This document shows positions 1-6,311 of a stretch of 7,024 bases of DNA, piece after piece. Location: contig JBFXDW010000092.1 of assembly GCA_050180745.1 (NCBI GenBank), positions 1 through 7,024 of the forward strand, read 5' to 3'. This stretch comes from JBFXDW01 sp050180745 (GTDB lineage: Bacteria; Pseudomonadota; Alphaproteobacteria; UBA9219). Made by a program: the position numbers and the translations under genes. The notes below the pieces were generated by a model. It was not told where the DNA came from. It was given only the letters and a program-made list of their open reading frames with translations, and did not search any database. Within the stretch, counting starts at the first letter, position 1. Every line of letters begins with the position of its first letter.

Positions 1-530
1 CCTGAATTCAACAAGGTCACACTCGGCAGAATAATGTCAAACATCAGATGTGTTGTTTTATTCGTAATCCCCGCAATCAGTTCGCTACTATTGCGTGTCA
101 GATGGGTTTCATAAGGTTGATAAAGGGTCCGTGAAAACACTTCTGCACTTAAATCCGCTCCTGTCGCAAAGATCAGGCGCGTTGAAACAAACAAAAGCAA
201 CAACCGCACCGCCCCTGCAAATAGGGCCGCACAAATGAATAATAATGTCAAAGGCAACAAAAGGTCTTGGACATTTTCGATTCCAAAAAGATCTATCAGT
301 GGCTTCAAATAAGGAGAGGCCATAATTTTATCCGGAGCAGCCAAAGCTCCCAAAAAAGGAAGCACAGCCCCAAGACTGATGACCTCAGCTAGCGCACTGA
401 TAAACATCAAACAAAGGAGCAGCCCATACTGGATATGCCGCTGCGGAGACATATGCCGCCACAAGCACTGTAATCGTCCTATTAGCCCCGTAGGCCCAAA
501 GAGTTTTGCTGTTTTGATCGTTGCAACCAT
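1..530 (-). CDS. ABC exporter, N-terminal membrane part (partial, runs off left edge)
   Basis: This is the first 176 codons of a type I ABC exporter; the ATP-binding half lies outside the window. The start is ATG at 528-530, preceded by an AGGAG ribosome site six bases upstream, 14 bases after the corA stop. A short cytoplasmic N-terminus is followed by a first hydrophobic span at about residues 36-65 (including SALAEVISLGAVLPFLG) and a second at about 88-120 (LLLPLTLLFICAALFAG). A polar stretch follows (GADLSAEVFSRTLYQPYETH, about 124-143, then NSSELI), of the kind seen in the cytoplasmic loop after the second helix of MsbA/PglK-like transporters. The 'AEVISLGAVLPFLGAL' style recalls ABC transporters that move lipid-linked glycans, but the substrate cannot be inferred from this half. 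The short gap to corA suggests co-transcription, though no functional link is evident. No Walker motifs can be checked here, so the family call is moderately firm and the substrate unknown. Confidence 0.8.
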   Translation of the reverse strand, partial: MVATIKTAKLFGPTGLIGRLQCLWRHMSPQRHIQYGLLLCLMFISALAEVISLGAVLPFLGALAAPDKIMASPYLKPLIDLFGIENVQDLLLPLTLLFICAALFAGAVRLLLLFVSTRLIFATGADLSAEVFSRTLYQPYETHLTRNSSELIAGITNKTTHLMFDIILPSVTLLNS

Positions 531-544
531 GGCTCCTGTTATTC

Positions 545-1522
545 CTATAACCAATTCTTACGGCGGAACCACCAGAAAGGTATGATCGCAGAAATGACCA
601 TCAGCACAAGTGCTAGAGGATAACCAAACGCCCAATTAAGCTCGGGCATTATACGGAAGTTCATCCCATAAATGCTTGCCACAAGTGTCGGCGGCATAAC
701 AATTACGGCCGCCACAGAAAACAGTTTGATAATGTTATTCTGTTCAATGTTGATCAACCCGATCGTCGCATCCAGCAAAAAAGCAACCTTGCTGGAAAGA
801 AAGGTTGCATGCTCATCAATAGACTTAGCATCGCGCATTAAGGATTTAATCCTATTCATGCCCGTTTTATTGACCTCAAGATGCGCGGTTAAAAAGAGTA
901 ACAAACGCGACAAGCTGAGCAGGGATTCCTTGGCCTTGCCAGACAACGTTCCTACCCGTCCCAAACGGCGAAGAGAATCCTTATAGTCAGGCAATCCCGT
1001 TGCAAGAGCCTCTTCTGCACGAAATGTTTCGCGAGAATAGACATCCAAAGAGGCCATAGCCGCTTCCAAAATATCAGCCAACCGATCTGTAATTTGCTCT
1101 AAAAGAGCCAGCAAGGCATGCTCCCCATTCTTAATGCTCGTCGGATTACGCCGCAAACGCTGAGTAAAGAGAACAAAAGGCGCGGGGTCCGCATAACGAA
1201 GCGTTAAAAGCTTTTCGCCCGCAAGAATAAAGGTCACAGACGTTGTCTCTGGTTCATCACTAACAGATTGATGTATAACCGGCAGGGTCATCACGAGCGC
1301 GCCATCTTCCATGTACAGACGCGAAGAAGCTTCAATCTCGGACATCTCTGCCTTTGAAGGCATTTCAACACCCAAAATACGCTCAACAACAGATTCTTCG
1401 TCTATCGTTGGATTCACGAGGTCAAGCCAAAAGGTCCCTTCTGGTGTTGATACCAAGGGATCAATTGTATCAAAAGGTATTTTGACGCAATTTTTGTCTT
1501 TCCAACAATAGAGCGTAAGCAT
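545..1522 (-). CDS. corA: CorA-family magnesium/cobalt transporter
   Basis: A 325-residue inner-membrane divalent cation channel, expected to work as a homopentamer that admits Mg2+ (also Co2+ or Ni2+) along the membrane potential. The diagnostic signature is YGMNF at residues 285-289, at the end of the first membrane helix (about 266-285), followed by the short periplasmic loop MPELNW (292-297) and a second helix (about 300-319). The protein ends in the positively charged tail FRRKNWL, as in E. coli CorA. Residues 1-260 form the usual soluble cytoplasmic alpha/beta domain with a long stalk helix, and the length matches the family. The start is ATG at 1520-1522, supported by a strong GGGGGAGG ribosome site just upstream. 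An ABC exporter gene follows 14 bases after the stop. The upstream phasin gene ends in its own terminator, so corA probably uses a promoter in 1566-1620. Nothing resembling a known Mg2+ riboswitch was recognised in the short leader. Confidence 0.96.
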   Translation of the reverse strand: MLTLYCWKDKNCVKIPFDTIDPLVSTPEGTFWLDLVNPTIDEESVVERILGVEMPSKAEMSEIEASSRLYMEDGALVMTLPVIHQSVSDEPETTSVTFILAGEKLLTLRYADPAPFVLFTQRLRRNPTSIKNGEHALLALLEQITDRLADILEAAMASLDVYSRETFRAEEALATGLPDYKDSLRRLGRVGTLSGKAKESLLSLSRLLLFLTAHLEVNKTGMNRIKSLMRDAKSIDEHATFLSSKVAFLLDATIGLINIEQNNIIKLFSVAAVIVMPPTLVASIYGMNFRIMPELNWAFGYPLALVLMVISAIIPFWWFRRKNWL

Positions 1523-1565
1523 GGATAACCTCCCCCATCAGAGAGTTCTCGTTCAACAGGGTTTA

Positions 1566-1601
1566 TGCTTTATAAGCCGGAAAAGCAAGGATTATAAAGC
1601 A
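1566..1601 (-). promoter_or_regulatory. 10-bp perfect dyad over a candidate corA promoter
   Basis: TGCTTTATAA at 1566-1575 is mirrored by TTATAAAGCA at 1592-1601, separated by 16 bases. Read on the minus strand, the right arm contains a consensus -10 hexamer TATAAT (1596 to 1591), about 70 bases before the corA start, but no good -35 hexamer lies at 16-18 bases. The dyad lies between the phasin terminator and corA, where a corA promoter is expected. A repressor or activator site overlapping the -10 box is one reading. A hairpin in a transcript that starts further upstream is another. The perfect dyad is seen directly; its function is inferred. Confidence 0.4.
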
Positions 1602-1625
1602 GATTCTACTGAAAGGAATTCCTAC

Positions 1626-1661
1626 AAAGAAAAACCCTCTGCTGCCAAAAACAACAGAGGG
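1626..1661 (-). terminator. Rho-independent terminator of the phasin gene
   Basis: On the minus strand, CCCTCTG (1661-1655) pairs with CAGAGGG (1641-1635). The inner bases allow two more pairs after one mismatch. The stem is followed directly by TTTTTCTTT (1634-1626). A GC-rich 7-bp stem plus a T-run 23 bases past the phasin stop codon is a textbook intrinsic terminator. It separates phasin transcription from corA. Confidence 0.85.
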
Positions 1662-1683
1662 CTCTATCCTTCGGTGAATAAAC

Positions 1684-2109
1684 CTAAGCCGCTTTCATGG
1701 AGCAGCAATTTGTCATCGTGCTTTTCGACATCTTAGAAATCGTTTGATTGACATGATTGGTTACAGGCTCTGCCGCTTCCTGCGCAATACGCGTAGAAAG
1801 TTGGGAGATGTTGCTCATATCCGACATCATCGTGTCGAAGTTGGACTTCATCATGTCGCTTTGTTTGTTCATAAGATCATTAACAGACGTGCAGTCGAGC
1901 ATCATTTGCGTAATTGAAGAGCTTTGCTCAATCGTTCTTTGCATAAGCCCGCTCATTGTATCACAAAGATCGCTGCAGCCATTCACCCAAACGGAAGCGG
2001 ACTGAAGAGTCGCACAGACCGCATCATGCATAATAGAATTCATCTCAGATGCAGACGATACAAGGTTGTTTGTCATTTTGTTCATTTGTGCCTTTGTTGC
2101 CTCTTGCAT
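1684..2109 (-). CDS. Phasin-family protein (phasin_2 type), Met- and Cys-rich
   Basis: A 141-residue helical, soluble protein without signal peptide. The segment at residues 72-115 (CTSVNDLMNKQSDMM ... STRIAQEAAEPV) follows the phasin_2 pattern: a Cys/Thr-x-x-(D/E)LM-x-x-Q-S-(D/E) turn, then a long amphipathic helix ending in the EAAEP motif. Known family members coat polyhydroxyalkanoate granules or act as granule-associated regulators. Without phaC or phaA in view, granule binding here is inferred. Composition is unusual: 18 of 141 residues are Met and six are Cys (32, 45, 49, 73, 135, 136), with a CC pair near the C-terminus, so many positions usually held by Leu or Ala carry Met. The start is ATG at 2107-2109 with a perfect AGGAGG eight bases upstream, which implies strong translation. 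The gene is monocistronic, with its own candidate promoter at 2227-2255 and terminator at 1626-1661. Family membership is fairly firm; the exact role is open. Confidence 0.82.
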   Translation of the reverse strand: MQEATKAQMNKMTNNLVSSASEMNSIMHDAVCATLQSASVWVNGCSDLCDTMSGLMQRTIEQSSSITQMMLDCTSVNDLMNKQSDMMKSNFDTMMSDMSNISQLSTRIAQEAAEPVTNHVNQTISKMSKSTMTNCCSMKAA

Positions 2110-2226
2110 GTAGTGGGCCTCCTATGGAAATGCCAAGTAAACATTGGTTATAATACAAGTACGGTCCCGTTCCTATCTGAGCCAGCACACACTCATTCGT
2201 ATGCTGCACCGCACCATGACTTAGTT

Positions 2227-2255
2227 AACATAAGAAGATTGCCCGAGACTGTCAA
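2227..2255 (-). promoter_or_regulatory. Candidate sigma70-type promoter for the phasin gene
   Basis: On the minus strand a perfect -35 hexamer TTGACA (2255-2250) is followed by a 17-base spacer and TATGTT (2232-2227), a four-of-six match to the -10 consensus. Transcription would begin near 2220, leaving a leader of about 110 bases before the phasin ATG. The -10 box overlaps the palindrome GTTAAC (2224-2229). No competing site of similar quality was found closer to the gene. Confidence 0.5.
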
Positions 2256-2390
2256 GACAACATCCCTTGCCAAAGAAAGAAAAAAGAGAGTCTTGCATTT
2301 TTGTCACGCTATATTCATGCTGCCTTTGCCAAGTTAACGAATCATAAGCTAAAAATGAGATATATAAGCTCCATCATAAATGGACGGCCC

Positions 2391-3695
2391 ATGATGCGTA
2401 AAATTCGACTTACCGCTCTGTTTTTCCTTATCTTTATGATAAGCCTTTCAGCAAATTTTTCTGCTGAGGCTCGCACACGTCGGTACGCTGTCGATAAATA
2501 TGCAGATATTGTCATCGAAGCAGATACTGGTTATATCCTGCGCTCACGCAATCGAAACGCGCAACGGTATCCTGCCTCTTTAACAAAAATGATGACCCTT
2601 TATCTTGTTTTTCAAGCGATTGAGCGCGGCGAAATCTCTCTTGAAACGGAATTTAAGGTTTCTTCTTTGGCTGCCCGTCAGCCTGCCTCAAAATTGGGGC
2701 TTAACGCTGGTGAACGCATTTCTGTCTATGACGGGATCATGAGCCTTATTACTCTTTCAGCCAATGATGTTGCTGTTGTAATGGCAGAAGGTGTTGGTGG
2801 TAGTGTCCAGCGATTCGTTTCCATGATGAACCGACAGGCCCTCACATTGGGGATGAACCATACGCAATTTAAAAACCCCTCTGGCTTGCCTCATCGACGG
2901 CAGTACACGACAGCTCAGGATATGGCGGTTCTCGCCCAAGCTCTGATTTATCACTATCCATCATTTTACCCTTATTTTTCAAAGCAAGAGCATGATTATG
3001 ATGGGCGAACCCTTCATGGACACAACAGATTGCAAGCCAAGTACAGAGGCATGGATGGCATCAAGACAGGCTATACGGACGCCTCAGGCTTTAACCTTAC
3101 CTCTTCCGCTGTACGAAATGGCACACGCCTTATCGGAGTTGTGCTCGGCGGCACAACAGCCCAAAGGCGAGATAAACAAATGGCAACCATTTTGGACACC
3201 TCTTTTCAGAAGGTTCAGCGGTCCTCCATCCAAAGAGTTCTCGCCCAAGGCATGCCTCGCTATAAAAATTCAGAGTACATAACTCTTGCCAGTAAGAATG
3301 GGGCTTTTCACGAACAAACAAGACCATCCACAAAATACTTAGCACGGCCTAAAAACGACCCGCCTAAAAACGAAAAGACATATATAGCTTCACCAAGTAT
3401 AGATTCTCCAAACAGGCCTACCCCGCCACAAATCGTTAAACAAGAAACGCAATGGGGCCTTCAGATTGGCGCCTTTAGCGAAATTTCTGGCGCAGAACGC
3501 ATGCTCATAGAAACAGCGCAACAGTCGGGCCGTTTATTAAAAGATGCCCGCCAGAGCTTGCAAAAACTTACCATGACGGATGGTAGCACCATGTATCGCG
3601 CCCGCTTCTTAGGGATAGACCAACAAACGGCACGAGATGTTTGCGCCCATCTTTTGAAAAAAGGTCAAAAATGTCTCGTTGTATCGGGAACGTAA
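2391..3695 (+). CDS. dacA: D-alanyl-D-alanine carboxypeptidase (PBP5/6 type) with C-terminal SPOR domain
   Basis: A 434-residue periplasmic penicillin-binding protein that trims the terminal D-Ala from peptidoglycan pentapeptides. An N-terminal signal peptide (basic MMRKIRL, hydrophobic core to about residue 20, likely cut near SAEA at 24-27) leads into a peptidase S11 domain at about 35-285. The catalytic motifs are all present: SLTK (63-66, nucleophile Ser63), SAN (123-125) and KTG (225-227). A polar Pro/Lys-rich linker (about 300-350) ends in a SPOR domain (354-432, starting WGLQIGAFSE), a fold that binds denuded glycan at the division septum. This replaces the membrane-anchoring C-terminal helix of E. 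coli DacA and suggests septal targeting. The start is ATG at 2391 or the next codon at 2394. An in-frame TTG at 2301 would put 30 polar residues before the signal peptide and is rejected. The ribosome site is weak (GGACGG). A possible plus-strand promoter, TGGAAA-N18-TATAAT at 2125-2154, is only suggestive. Confidence 0.93.
   Translation: MMRKIRLTALFFLIFMISLSANFSAEARTRRYAVDKYADIVIEADTGYILRSRNRNAQRYPASLTKMMTLYLVFQAIERGEISLETEFKVSSLAARQPASKLGLNAGERISVYDGIMSLITLSANDVAVVMAEGVGGSVQRFVSMMNRQALTLGMNHTQFKNPSGLPHRRQYTTAQDMAVLAQALIYHYPSFYPYFSKQEHDYDGRTLHGHNRLQAKYRGMDGIKTGYTDASGFNLTSSAVRNGTRLIGVVLGGTTAQRRDKQMATILDTSFQKVQRSSIQRVLAQGMPRYKNSEYITLASKNGAFHEQTRPSTKYLARPKNDPPKNEKTYIASPSIDSPNRPTPPQIVKQETQWGLQIGAFSEISGAERMLIETAQQSGRLLKDARQSLQKLTMTDGSTMYRARFLGIDQQTARDVCAHLLKKGQKCLVVSGT
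3347..3373 (+). repeat. Short tandem duplication in the DacA linker
   Basis: The 12-mer GCCTAAAAACGA occurs at 3347-3358 and again at 3362-3373, with a 15-base period. It encodes two copies of a five-residue unit, PKNDP then PKNEK (residues 320-329), in the flexible linker between the peptidase and SPOR domains. Small in-frame expansions of this kind change linker length without touching either domain. Confidence 0.7.
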
Positions 3696-3697
3696 GT

Positions 3698-4831
3698 TTA
3701 AACGCTACAAATCCTCACAAGCACTTCATCCAAAAAAAGGCGGCCGCGAGAAGTTAGCCCAAACTTATCTTCTCTATTAAAAAGAAAGCCCTCTTGCGTG
3801 AGCGTTTCTATTGCGCCTTGATCTAAACCTGTTTCTATGTCTTGACTAAATCTCTTTTGCCATCGCTTCTTGTCAATGCCTTCCGTTAGACGCAGTCCCA
3901 TTATTAAGGCCTCGGTCATAGCATCTTTTTGTAAAAGCGTTTCTTGATATGTTGGTTCTCCTTGCAACCACGCCACAGGATTAGATTCATCCTTTGTTGC
4001 ATATTGCTGGTCTGCAAAAAAACGTCCATGCGCAGCAGGACCTATGCCGATATAATCCTCATAATGCCAATAGGTCAGATTGTGGCGGCTTTCTTCCCCT
4101 TGTCCTGCATAGTTAGAAATTTCATAAGGAGGCAACCCAGCTTCTGTCATTTGTTCATTTGTCGCAAGAAACATGTCCGTGGCAAGCGCTTCGTTAGCCT
4201 TTAAGGAATCTCTGTCTCCTCGTTTATAAAAAATGCTGCCAGGCTCAATCGTCAGTTGATAGAGCGACATATGCTTTAACCCAAAAGACAAAGCGCGACG
4301 CAACGTCGCTTCCCAAGTTTTAAGGGTCTGTCCTTGATAGGCATAAATAAGGTCGAAAGATGCACGAGGAAAAACTTCCAAGGCCTCGTTAACGGCTCTT
4401 TCAGCCTGCGCCACATCATGCTGCCGTCCCAAAAAACGGAGGCCTTCTTCCTCGAGCGCTTGCACGCCTAAAGACAGCCTATTCACACCGCTCAACCGAA
4501 AGGCTTTAAATTTATCTAGCTCAGAGGATGTTGGATTTGCCTCAAGCGTAATCTCGCAAGATTCCGCCAACGGCCATAACATAGCGATATGATCCAGAAT
4601 ACCGCCTATGGTTTGAGGCATCATCAAAGATGGCGTACCGCCCCCAAAATAGATAGATGTTATTTTCCGTTCAGGTAGTTTTTCTTTGTATGAAGAAAGC
4701 GACTCTTTATAGCGCATCAACCATAAATTCTGATCTTCAGAAGAAGGCATGACTCGCGAATTAAAATCACAATAAGGACATTTTGAAAGACAAAACGGCC
4801 AATGAATATAGATCGCTAACTCACGCGCCAT
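3698..4831 (-). CDS. hemW: Radical-SAM haem chaperone HemW (HemN-like)
   Basis: A 377-residue cytoplasmic radical-SAM protein of the HemN/HemW family. The [4Fe-4S]-binding cysteines are C14, C18 and C21 (CLSKCPYCDFNS), followed by the SAM-contacting GGGTPS (63-68), EANPTS (98-103), RLSLGVQAL (118-126), YQLTIEPGS (191-199) and the family-typical NLTYWHYEDYIGIGPAAHGR (251-270), with a HemN_C-like domain from about 305. The length, the early CxxxCxxC motif and the gene context fit HemW, which binds haem and delivers it to proteins in E. coli and Lactococcus, rather than the longer coproporphyrinogen dehydrogenase HemN. The start is ATG at 4829-4831, directly before ARELAIYIHWPF. The frame is open 17 codons further upstream, but that stretch overlaps rdgB deeply and is not conserved-looking. 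The gene overlaps rdgB by 11 bases, implying translational coupling. The usual GLPGQT-like segment reads AYQGQT (164-169). Confidence 0.94.
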   Translation of the reverse strand: MARELAIYIHWPFCLSKCPYCDFNSRVMPSSEDQNLWLMRYKESLSSYKEKLPERKITSIYFGGGTPSLMMPQTIGGILDHIAMLWPLAESCEITLEANPTSSELDKFKAFRLSGVNRLSLGVQALEEEGLRFLGRQHDVAQAERAVNEALEVFPRASFDLIYAYQGQTLKTWEATLRRALSFGLKHMSLYQLTIEPGSIFYKRGDRDSLKANEALATDMFLATNEQMTEAGLPPYEISNYAGQGEESRHNLTYWHYEDYIGIGPAAHGRFFADQQYATKDESNPVAWLQGEPTYQETLLQKDAMTEALIMGLRLTEGIDKKRWQKRFSQDIETGLDQGAIETLTQEGFLFNREDKFGLTSRGRLFLDEVLVRICSV

Positions 4832-5411
4832 TAAAAAGCTCTTGCAACTTTTGTAACGCCCGCCCGCGGTGGCTTTGTTCATCTTTTACTGAAGCCTCCA
4901 TCTCCGCAAAAGTATTTGTTTCACCTTCCGGCACAAACATAGGATCATATCCATGTCCCCCTGAACCTCGCGGAGGCCAAACAAGCGTTCCATCACAACG
5001 CCCCTCGACAGCAATCTCTTCTCCATCCGGCCAATAGAGAACAAGTGAACATATGAAATAAGCATGGCGATCAGCCGTGTTTCCTAGCTCCTGATGAATA
5101 CGCGCCATGGCTTTAGGAAAACCTCCGGCCTCCTTAGCCCAACGCGCGGAATAAATCCCCGGCGCGTCATGAAGCGCGCTTACACACAATCCGCTATCGT
5201 CGGCTAATGCTGGCAACCCCGTAGCCTCCGCTGCAGCACAAGCCTTCAATCTTGCGTTTTCATAAAAGGTCACGCCTGTCTCTTCTGGTTCAGGAAGACC
5301 AAGCTCCCCCGCAGAAAGAACTTCACTAACTTGATCGGCAAGGAGCGCTCGAAACTCTTTGAGCTTTCCTTGATTATGTGTAGCGATAATAAGCTTGTCG
5401 ATCTTACGCAT
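4821..5411 (-). CDS. rdgB: XTP/dITP diphosphatase (RdgB/HAM1 family)
   Basis: A 196-residue cytoplasmic house-cleaning pyrophosphatase that hydrolyses dITP, XTP and ITP to the monophosphates, keeping deaminated purines out of DNA and RNA. Family motifs run in order: LIIATHNQGKLKEF (7-20, nucleotide binding), ALADDSGLCVSAL (68-80, metal/catalytic Asp in DDSGL at 71-75), PGIYSARWA (84-92), PRGSGGHGYDPMF (147-159) and SHRGRAL (180-186). GHGYDP stands where GFGYDP is commonest, a tolerated variant. The length is typical. The start is ATG at 5409-5411, just before the conserved N-terminus. Its first eight bases overlap the end of rph (ATGCGTAA, whose TAA is the rph stop). An alternative ATG four codons upstream (5421-5423) cannot be excluded. 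No strong ribosome site precedes either, which fits translation coupled to rph. Confidence 0.96.
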   Translation of the reverse strand: MRKIDKLIIATHNQGKLKEFRALLADQVSEVLSAGELGLPEPEETGVTFYENARLKACAAAEATGLPALADDSGLCVSALHDAPGIYSARWAKEAGGFPKAMARIHQELGNTADRHAYFICSLVLYWPDGEEIAVEGRCDGTLVWPPRGSGGHGYDPMFVPEGETNTFAEMEASVKDEQSHRGRALQKLQELFNGA

Positions 5412-6123
5412 TATCAATGACATCTTTCTGAAGGATGCCAAGCTCTTCAATGCCTTTCTTTGCAAGCCCCAACATGTCCATAAACTGGCTTTCTTCAAAA
5501 GCGGTTTGCTCGGCAGTGCCTTGCACCTCAACAATTCCCCCTGTGCCGGTTAAAACAAAATTTGTATCAGCTTGCGCATTTGAATCTTCATCATAATCAA
5601 GATCAAGAATGGCCCTCCCCTGATAAATCCCGCAAGACACAGCCGCCACAGAATCCAAAAGAGGCATCTCTTTTAGTTTCCCGATTTTCATAAGATATTT
5701 AAACGCCAACGCCAGCGCGACATAGCCTCCTGTAATCGAGGCCGTTCGCGTGCCTCCGTCAGCTTGCAAGACATCGCAATCTATCTTGATTTGAATCTCT
5801 CCCATGGCTTTACGATCCACAACAGCGCGTAGAGCTCGCCCGATAAGCCGTTGTATCTCTTGCGTCCGCCCTGATTGTTTGCCTCGCGCCGCTTCCCTAT
5901 CCATGCGCGTATGTGTGGCGCGTGGCAGCATCCCATATTCTGCCGTTACCCACCCCTCGCCGCTCCCCCGCATGAAAGGAGGCACCTTATCCTCTACACT
6001 AGCCGTACAATGGACATGTGTATCGCCACATTGGATCAAACAGGACCCTTCGGCATATTTCGTAACATGAGGCTTGATAATAACAGACCGCAATTGATCC
6101 GCAGCGCGATTAGAGGGACGCAT
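5404..6123 (-). CDS. rph: Ribonuclease PH
   Basis: A 239-residue phosphate-dependent 3'-to-5' exoribonuclease that trims tRNA precursors and other RNAs, normally as a ring-shaped hexamer. Features match the family along the whole length: the N-terminal MRPSNRAADQLR, GEGWVTAEYGMLPRATHTR (55-73), the phosphate-site Arg86 in GRTQEIQRLIGRALRAVVD (85-103), and ADGGTRTASITGGYVAL (121-137) with Thr125 and Arg126. The acidic catalytic segment LDLDYDEDSNAQAD (173-186) is also present. The start is ATG at 6121-6123 with an AAGGAG ribosome site ten bases upstream. It is the first gene of the rph-rdgB-hemW operon. An 11-bp inverted repeat lies between its start codon and the upstream spacer, with one arm touching the ribosome site. 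No truncation or missing key residue is seen, unlike the frameshifted rph of E. coli K-12. Confidence 0.97.
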   Translation of the reverse strand: MRPSNRAADQLRSVIIKPHVTKYAEGSCLIQCGDTHVHCTASVEDKVPPFMRGSGEGWVTAEYGMLPRATHTRMDREAARGKQSGRTQEIQRLIGRALRAVVDRKAMGEIQIKIDCDVLQADGGTRTASITGGYVALALAFKYLMKIGKLKEMPLLDSVAAVSCGIYQGRAILDLDYDEDSNAQADTNFVLTGTGGIVEVQGTAEQTAFEESQFMDMLGLAKKGIEELGILQKDVIDNA

Positions 6124-6124
6124 A

Positions 6125-6182
6125 TTTTGTTAACTCCTTTTTGTCTTTACTGGCCCCTAAATAGACAGAAAAGTTAACAAAA
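6125..6182. repeat. 11-bp inverted repeat in the rph leader
   Basis: TTTTGTTAACT (6125-6135) and its exact reverse complement AGTTAACAAAA (6172-6182) flank a 36-base spacer. Each arm contains the palindrome GTTAAC. In the rph mRNA the downstream arm lies directly before the AUG and overlaps the last two bases of the AAGGAG ribosome site. The structure could be an AU-rich hairpin affecting rph translation or a paired protein-binding site. The match is perfect, but an AT-rich spacer makes chance more likely than in GC-rich DNA. Confidence 0.5.
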
Positions 6183-6249
6183 GGGAAGCTTTAACCATAA
6201 AATCTTTTCAGGTCCGTTTCTTTTAATTTGCTTTCGGCCTAGATACGTT

Positions 6250-6265
6250 TTAAACTCTCATTAAC
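6250..6265 (+). promoter_or_regulatory. CtrA-box-like motif TTAA-N7-TTAAC
   Basis: TTAA (6250-6253), seven bases, then TTAAC (6261-6265) exactly matches the full consensus for the alphaproteobacterial cell-cycle regulator CtrA. It lies in the spacer between rph and the small ORF at 6312, about 47 bases upstream of that ORF, with a TTGACT element starting four bases after the motif. AT-rich context makes chance occurrence possible. Confidence 0.35.
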
Positions 6266-6311
6266 GAATTGACTGAATTTTAACCGTAACGATTTTTTGG
6301 GGTTAAAGATA

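Noticed and set aside
2125..2154. Plus-strand promoter TGGAAA-N18-TATAAT for dacA
   Set aside because: The -10 is perfect but the -35 is weak, the spacer is long and the leader would be about 230 bases; kept only as a remark under dacA.
1924..2337. 137-codon open frame on the plus strand
   Set aside because: It is antisense to the phasin gene with no ribosome site or recognisable protein features, and it continues into a promoter-bearing spacer.
2224..2338. Repeated GTTAAC palindromes (2224, 2333, 4388, 6129, 6173) as a regulatory family
   Set aside because: Five hexamers in 7 kb is only modestly above chance and one lies inside hemW; only the 11-bp inverted pair at 6125-6182 is kept.
2301..2390. 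TTG start extending DacA by 30 codons
   Set aside because: It would place polar sequence in front of a clear signal peptide beginning MMRKIRL; the ATG pair at 2391/2394 is the better start.
4832..4882. Upstream extension of hemW by 17 codons
   Set aside because: It lies inside the rdgB coding sequence and precedes the conserved HemW N-terminus; ATG at 4831 gives the normal length.
5412..5534. Upstream extension of rdgB by 41 codons
   Set aside because: It overlaps conserved rph sequence in another frame and is not RdgB-like; the family N-terminus begins at the ATG at 5411.
5804..6177. Plus-strand open frames opposite rph
   Set aside because: They are shadows of the highly conserved rph frame; composition is Arg/Pro/Ser-rich as expected for an antisense frame.
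6124..6311. CIRCE (HrcA) operator upstream of rph
   Set aside because: I looked for TTAGCACTC-N9-GAGTGCTAA and found no similar sequence.
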